Positions 32,214 to 34,105 of a stretch of 34,105 nt of DNA are shown piece by piece (position 1 is the stretch's first letter; every line of letters starts with the position of its first letter). The translations under genes were made by a program, and so were the position numbers. The notes beneath the pieces are model-generated. The model made no database searches. It was not told where the DNA came from and was given only the letters and a program-made list of their open reading frames with translations. The stretch is from Promethearchaeota archaeon (lineage in GTDB: Archaea > Asgardarchaeota > Lokiarchaeia > Sigyniarchaeales > SOKP01): contig JABCSY010000042.1 in the NCBI GenBank assembly GCA_018238625.1, forward strand, positions 1 through 34,105, in the 5' to 3' direction.

Positions 32214-32759
32214 ATGGCTCCAAATGAAGAACAGAACGATGGAAAACAAGAAGAAACGAAAACAGAAGATGCTGCAAAAGAACCTTCTAAAGAACCTTCT
32301 AAAGAATCTGAAGAAGTAAAAGATACTAAAGAATTAGATCTTGCTAAAGAAAGAGATCGTCTTAAATTTCATTATAGAGGCCACACATTAGACCAATTAA
32401 AGAGAATGAATATGGACGAGTTTATTCTATTGCTACCGGCACGAGCGCGGAGATCATTAAAAAGAGGACTACCGCCTAGACAGAGAAAGCTCCTTGAAAG
32501 ATTAAGACGAGCATACAGAGCCAAAAAAAGAGGTAAAGATCTTCTTACGCGAACACATGTGAGAGACATGTTGATTTTTCCTGAGATGGTAGGTTTGAAA
32601 ATAGGCGTCTATAACGGAAAACAATATGAAATTGTTGATGTAAAACCTGAAATGATTGGACATTACTTAGGGGAGTTTTCACTCACTAGAAGGCGCGTTC
32701 AACATGGTTCTCCCGGAATTGGAGCCACACGTTCAAGTAAATATGTTCCTTTAAAGTAA
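32214..32759 (+). CDS. rps19: Small ribosomal subunit protein uS19
   Basis: Archaeal/eukaryotic-type uS19 (S19p/S15e) of the 30S head. The conserved core starts about residue 48 ([24 protein letters not shown]) and includes [56 protein letters not shown], and [14 protein letters not shown] at the C-terminus. A 45-residue acidic/lysine extension precedes it, containing the tandem repeat EPSKEPSKE (12-base DNA repeats at 32280-32303). 181 aa exceeds the usual 130-150 aa of archaea. First gene of the uS19-uL22-uS3 run. Confidence 0.95.
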   Translation: MAPNEEQNDGKQEETKTEDAAKEPSKEPSKESEEVKDTKELDLAKERDRLKFHYRGHTLDQLKRMNMDEFILLLPARARRSLKRGLPPRQRKLLERLRRAYRAKKRGKDLLTRTHVRDMLIFPEMVGLKIGVYNGKQYEIVDVKPEMIGHYLGEFSLTRRRVQHGSPGIGATRSSKYVPLK

Positions 32760-32801
32760 TCAATATTATAATAATATAATAAATAATTGAGATGATAGAA
32801 A

Positions 32802-33281
32802 ATGCCTAATTGGGGTTATTCCTTTAGCGAAGAAAAATACGATGTAGATAGATTGGCTAAAGCTTCAGGGAGAGATTTACGGATAAAGCCGAAACCCTCA
32901 AGAGAAATTTGTGCCGTGATAAACGGCATGAAATTGGACCAAGCTAAAGGGTTTCTTGAAAAAGTTATTCAATTAAAACAATCAGTGCCTTTCAGAAGAC
33001 ATAAAAAAAAACAAGCTCATAGAAAAGATTTAAAACAATTTAATTGGTATGCCGGTAGATATCCCCAAAAAGCTGCCGCAAGAATCTATGAAATTCTCAC
33101 TTCCGTTGAATCTAACGCAGAGTACAAAGGCTTAGACATCGATCAATGCAGGATTATTCACGCTGCTACGCATAGGGGTCGAATCATAAAGCGTTACATT
33201 GAACGCGCTCACGGTCGATCAACCGCAAAATTTAGGCATTTGAGTCACGTAGAAATTGTAATTTACGAATTTCCAAGTTAA
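32802..33281 (+). CDS. rpl22: Large ribosomal subunit protein uL22
   Basis: Archaeal-type uL22 (L22p/L17e), lining the peptide exit tunnel. Characteristic NWGYSFSEEKYDVDRLAKASGRDLRI, KPSREICAVINGMKLDQAKGFLEKVI, VPFRRHKKKQAHRK, WYAGRYPQKAAARIYEIL and IIHAATHRGRIIKRYIERAHGRSTAKF, ending HVEIVIYEF. 159 aa, normal. 42 bases after uS19 and 41 before uS3, in the universal archaeal order. A TGAGATGAT ribosome-binding-like sequence precedes ATG 32802. Confidence 0.96.
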   Translation: MPNWGYSFSEEKYDVDRLAKASGRDLRIKPKPSREICAVINGMKLDQAKGFLEKVIQLKQSVPFRRHKKKQAHRKDLKQFNWYAGRYPQKAAARIYEILTSVESNAEYKGLDIDQCRIIHAATHRGRIIKRYIERAHGRSTAKFRHLSHVEIVIYEFPS

Positions 33282-33322
33282 TGAAAAAAAAAAAATAAAT
33301 AAATAAATAAATATTAAAGATA
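33282..33322 (+). repeat. A-tract and TAAA simple repeat between uL22 and uS3
   Basis: A dozen A residues followed by five copies of TAAA-type repeat fill the 41-base spacer. It is low-complexity sequence prone to slippage or sequencing error and has no visible signal beyond this. Confidence 0.7.
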
Positions 33323-34105
33323 ATGACACCATTGGCAAAGCATTTTATTGAAAGTGGAATCAAGTTGATGCAAATAAACGAATTCTTGCGTAAAGAGTTT
33401 GTTCGAGCTGGATTTGCGGGTATTGAAATGCAACAGACTCCACTCGGCGTAAGAATAACACTTAAAACCTCTCGCCCCGGTTTGGTAATTGGGAAAGGGG
33501 GAAAGCGTATTCAAGAGATTACGGACCAATTACAAGAAATTTTTGACTTAGAACTTCCGCAGATAGAGGTCGAAGAGGTTGCTAACCCCGATTTAAACGC
33601 CCAAATTATGGCTGAGAGGCTAGCATATAGTCTTGATAGAGGCCGGCATTATAGAAGAGCAGGCTATTATATATTACGCAAAATAATGGATTCTGGCGCA
33701 AGGGGCACAGAAATCATAGTTTCGGGTAAGGTCACGAGCCAACGTGCCAGAACAACCGTATTTCGCGCGGGTACGATGAAAAAGTCGGGTCAACCAGCTC
33801 AAGAAGGGGTGGATAAAGGAGTTGCACAGTGCGTCCAAAAAAGTGGCACTTTAGGTATCATAGTAAAAATTATGCAAGCGGACATAAGAATGGGAGACAC
33901 AGTTAAAGTTAATAACGAAGCACTGGCAAAAGCGCAAGCAAAAAAGGTAGCAGAATTAACCAAAACGAGAGCAGAGAAAGATTACGAAATCACCGTAGAG
34001 GAAGGAGAGCTCACCGAAGTAGAAAAAGAATTATTCGAAGAAGTAGAAGAAGAAGAAATATCTGAAATTTCGCTAAAGCCAGAAAAAGAAGACGAAGAAA
34101 AAGAT
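33323..34105 (+). CDS. rps3: Small ribosomal subunit protein uS3 (partial)
   Basis: Archaeal-type uS3 of the 30S subunit, cut off by the window edge after 261 codons with no stop. MTPLAKHFIESGIKLMQINE leads to a type II KH domain with the GxxG loop LVIGKGGKRIQEITDQL (about residues 53-71). The C-terminal uS3 domain follows: NPDLNAQIMAERLAYSLDRGRHYRRAGYYILRKIMDSGARGTEIIVSGKVTSQRART and the LGIIVKIMQ strand. The last 60 residues are an acidic, Glu-rich tail (EEVEEEEISE), a common archaeal trait. Starts 41 bases after uL22. It should be followed by uL29 in the usual archaeal order. Confidence 0.95.
   Translation, partial: MTPLAKHFIESGIKLMQINEFLRKEFVRAGFAGIEMQQTPLGVRITLKTSRPGLVIGKGGKRIQEITDQLQEIFDLELPQIEVEEVANPDLNAQIMAERLAYSLDRGRHYRRAGYYILRKIMDSGARGTEIIVSGKVTSQRARTTVFRAGTMKKSGQPAQEGVDKGVAQCVQKSGTLGIIVKIMQADIRMGDTVKVNNEALAKAQAKKVAELTKTRAEKDYEITVEEGELTEVEKELFEEVEEEEISEISLKPEKEDEEKD

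Noticed and set aside
33282..33322. TAAA repeat between uL22 and uS3 as a CRISPR-like or regulatory repeat
   Set aside because: Simple-sequence repeat with a 4-base unit and no spacers.

Overview
The window is AT-rich archaeal DNA. The domain is set by the archaeal-type ribosomal proteins uS19, uL22 and uS3 at the right end, a Trm1 tRNA methyltransferase, an MptE-type pterin pyrophosphokinase, RecA/RadA-family paralogues, TATA-like promoters and GGTG/GAGGT ribosome binding sites. Several proteins look eukaryote-like: an OST3/OST6-type membrane segment, an RPC34/RPC39-type Fe-S protein and a C4HC3 RING/PHD-like finger. Together these suggest an Asgard (Lokiarchaeia-like) archaeon. This lineage call is inference; no 16S rRNA or other decisive marker is present.

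Layout. 1-891: a Pro/Ser-rich minus-strand ORF running off the left edge, abutting a UbiA-family prenyltransferase that lacks its N-terminal third. 1334-9052: a dipeptide/oligopeptide ABC transporter (binding protein, two permeases, two ATPases) with two unrecognised genes between the binding protein and the permeases. 9207-11798: a DUF362 protein, a TlyA-type rRNA methyltransferase and a divergent NusA-like KH protein. 11824-14070: two tandem HGSNAT/DUF1624-like multi-pass membrane acyltransferase paralogues. 14179-20314: mainly nucleic-acid and information genes (possible RNase H-fold protein, RadB-like ATPase, Trm1, RlmE/FtsJ, RPC34-like factor, second RadA paralogue), with a class I fructose-1,6-bisphosphatase among them. 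20318-24032: MptE, glycine cleavage H protein, OST3/6-like protein and PepD dipeptidase. 24132-31980: a GATase-like plus RING-like fusion, an M20 deacylase, a 2x[4Fe-4S] ferredoxin, small membrane proteins, an FG-GAP-like propeller, a class II amidotransferase, ribokinase and a cupin. 32214-34105: uS19, uL22 and uS3 (cut by the window edge).

How the genes fit together. The peptide importer, PepD and the M20 enzyme suggest peptide or amino-acid use. The H protein (glycine C1 flux), MptE (tetrahydromethanopterin-type C1 carrier) and ferredoxin fit an anaerobic C1/Wood-Ljungdahl style metabolism. Fructose-1,6-bisphosphatase and ribokinase serve sugar phosphates. RNA-modification enzymes cluster in the middle.

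I see no CRISPR array, insertion sequence, prophage, tRNA or rRNA gene. The most interesting items are the OST3/6-like protein, the zinc-finger/RPC34-like protein, the amidotransferase-fold/RING-like fusion, two stripped-down RadA paralogues, and a pair of perfect or near-perfect hairpins in a gap at 26694-26756.
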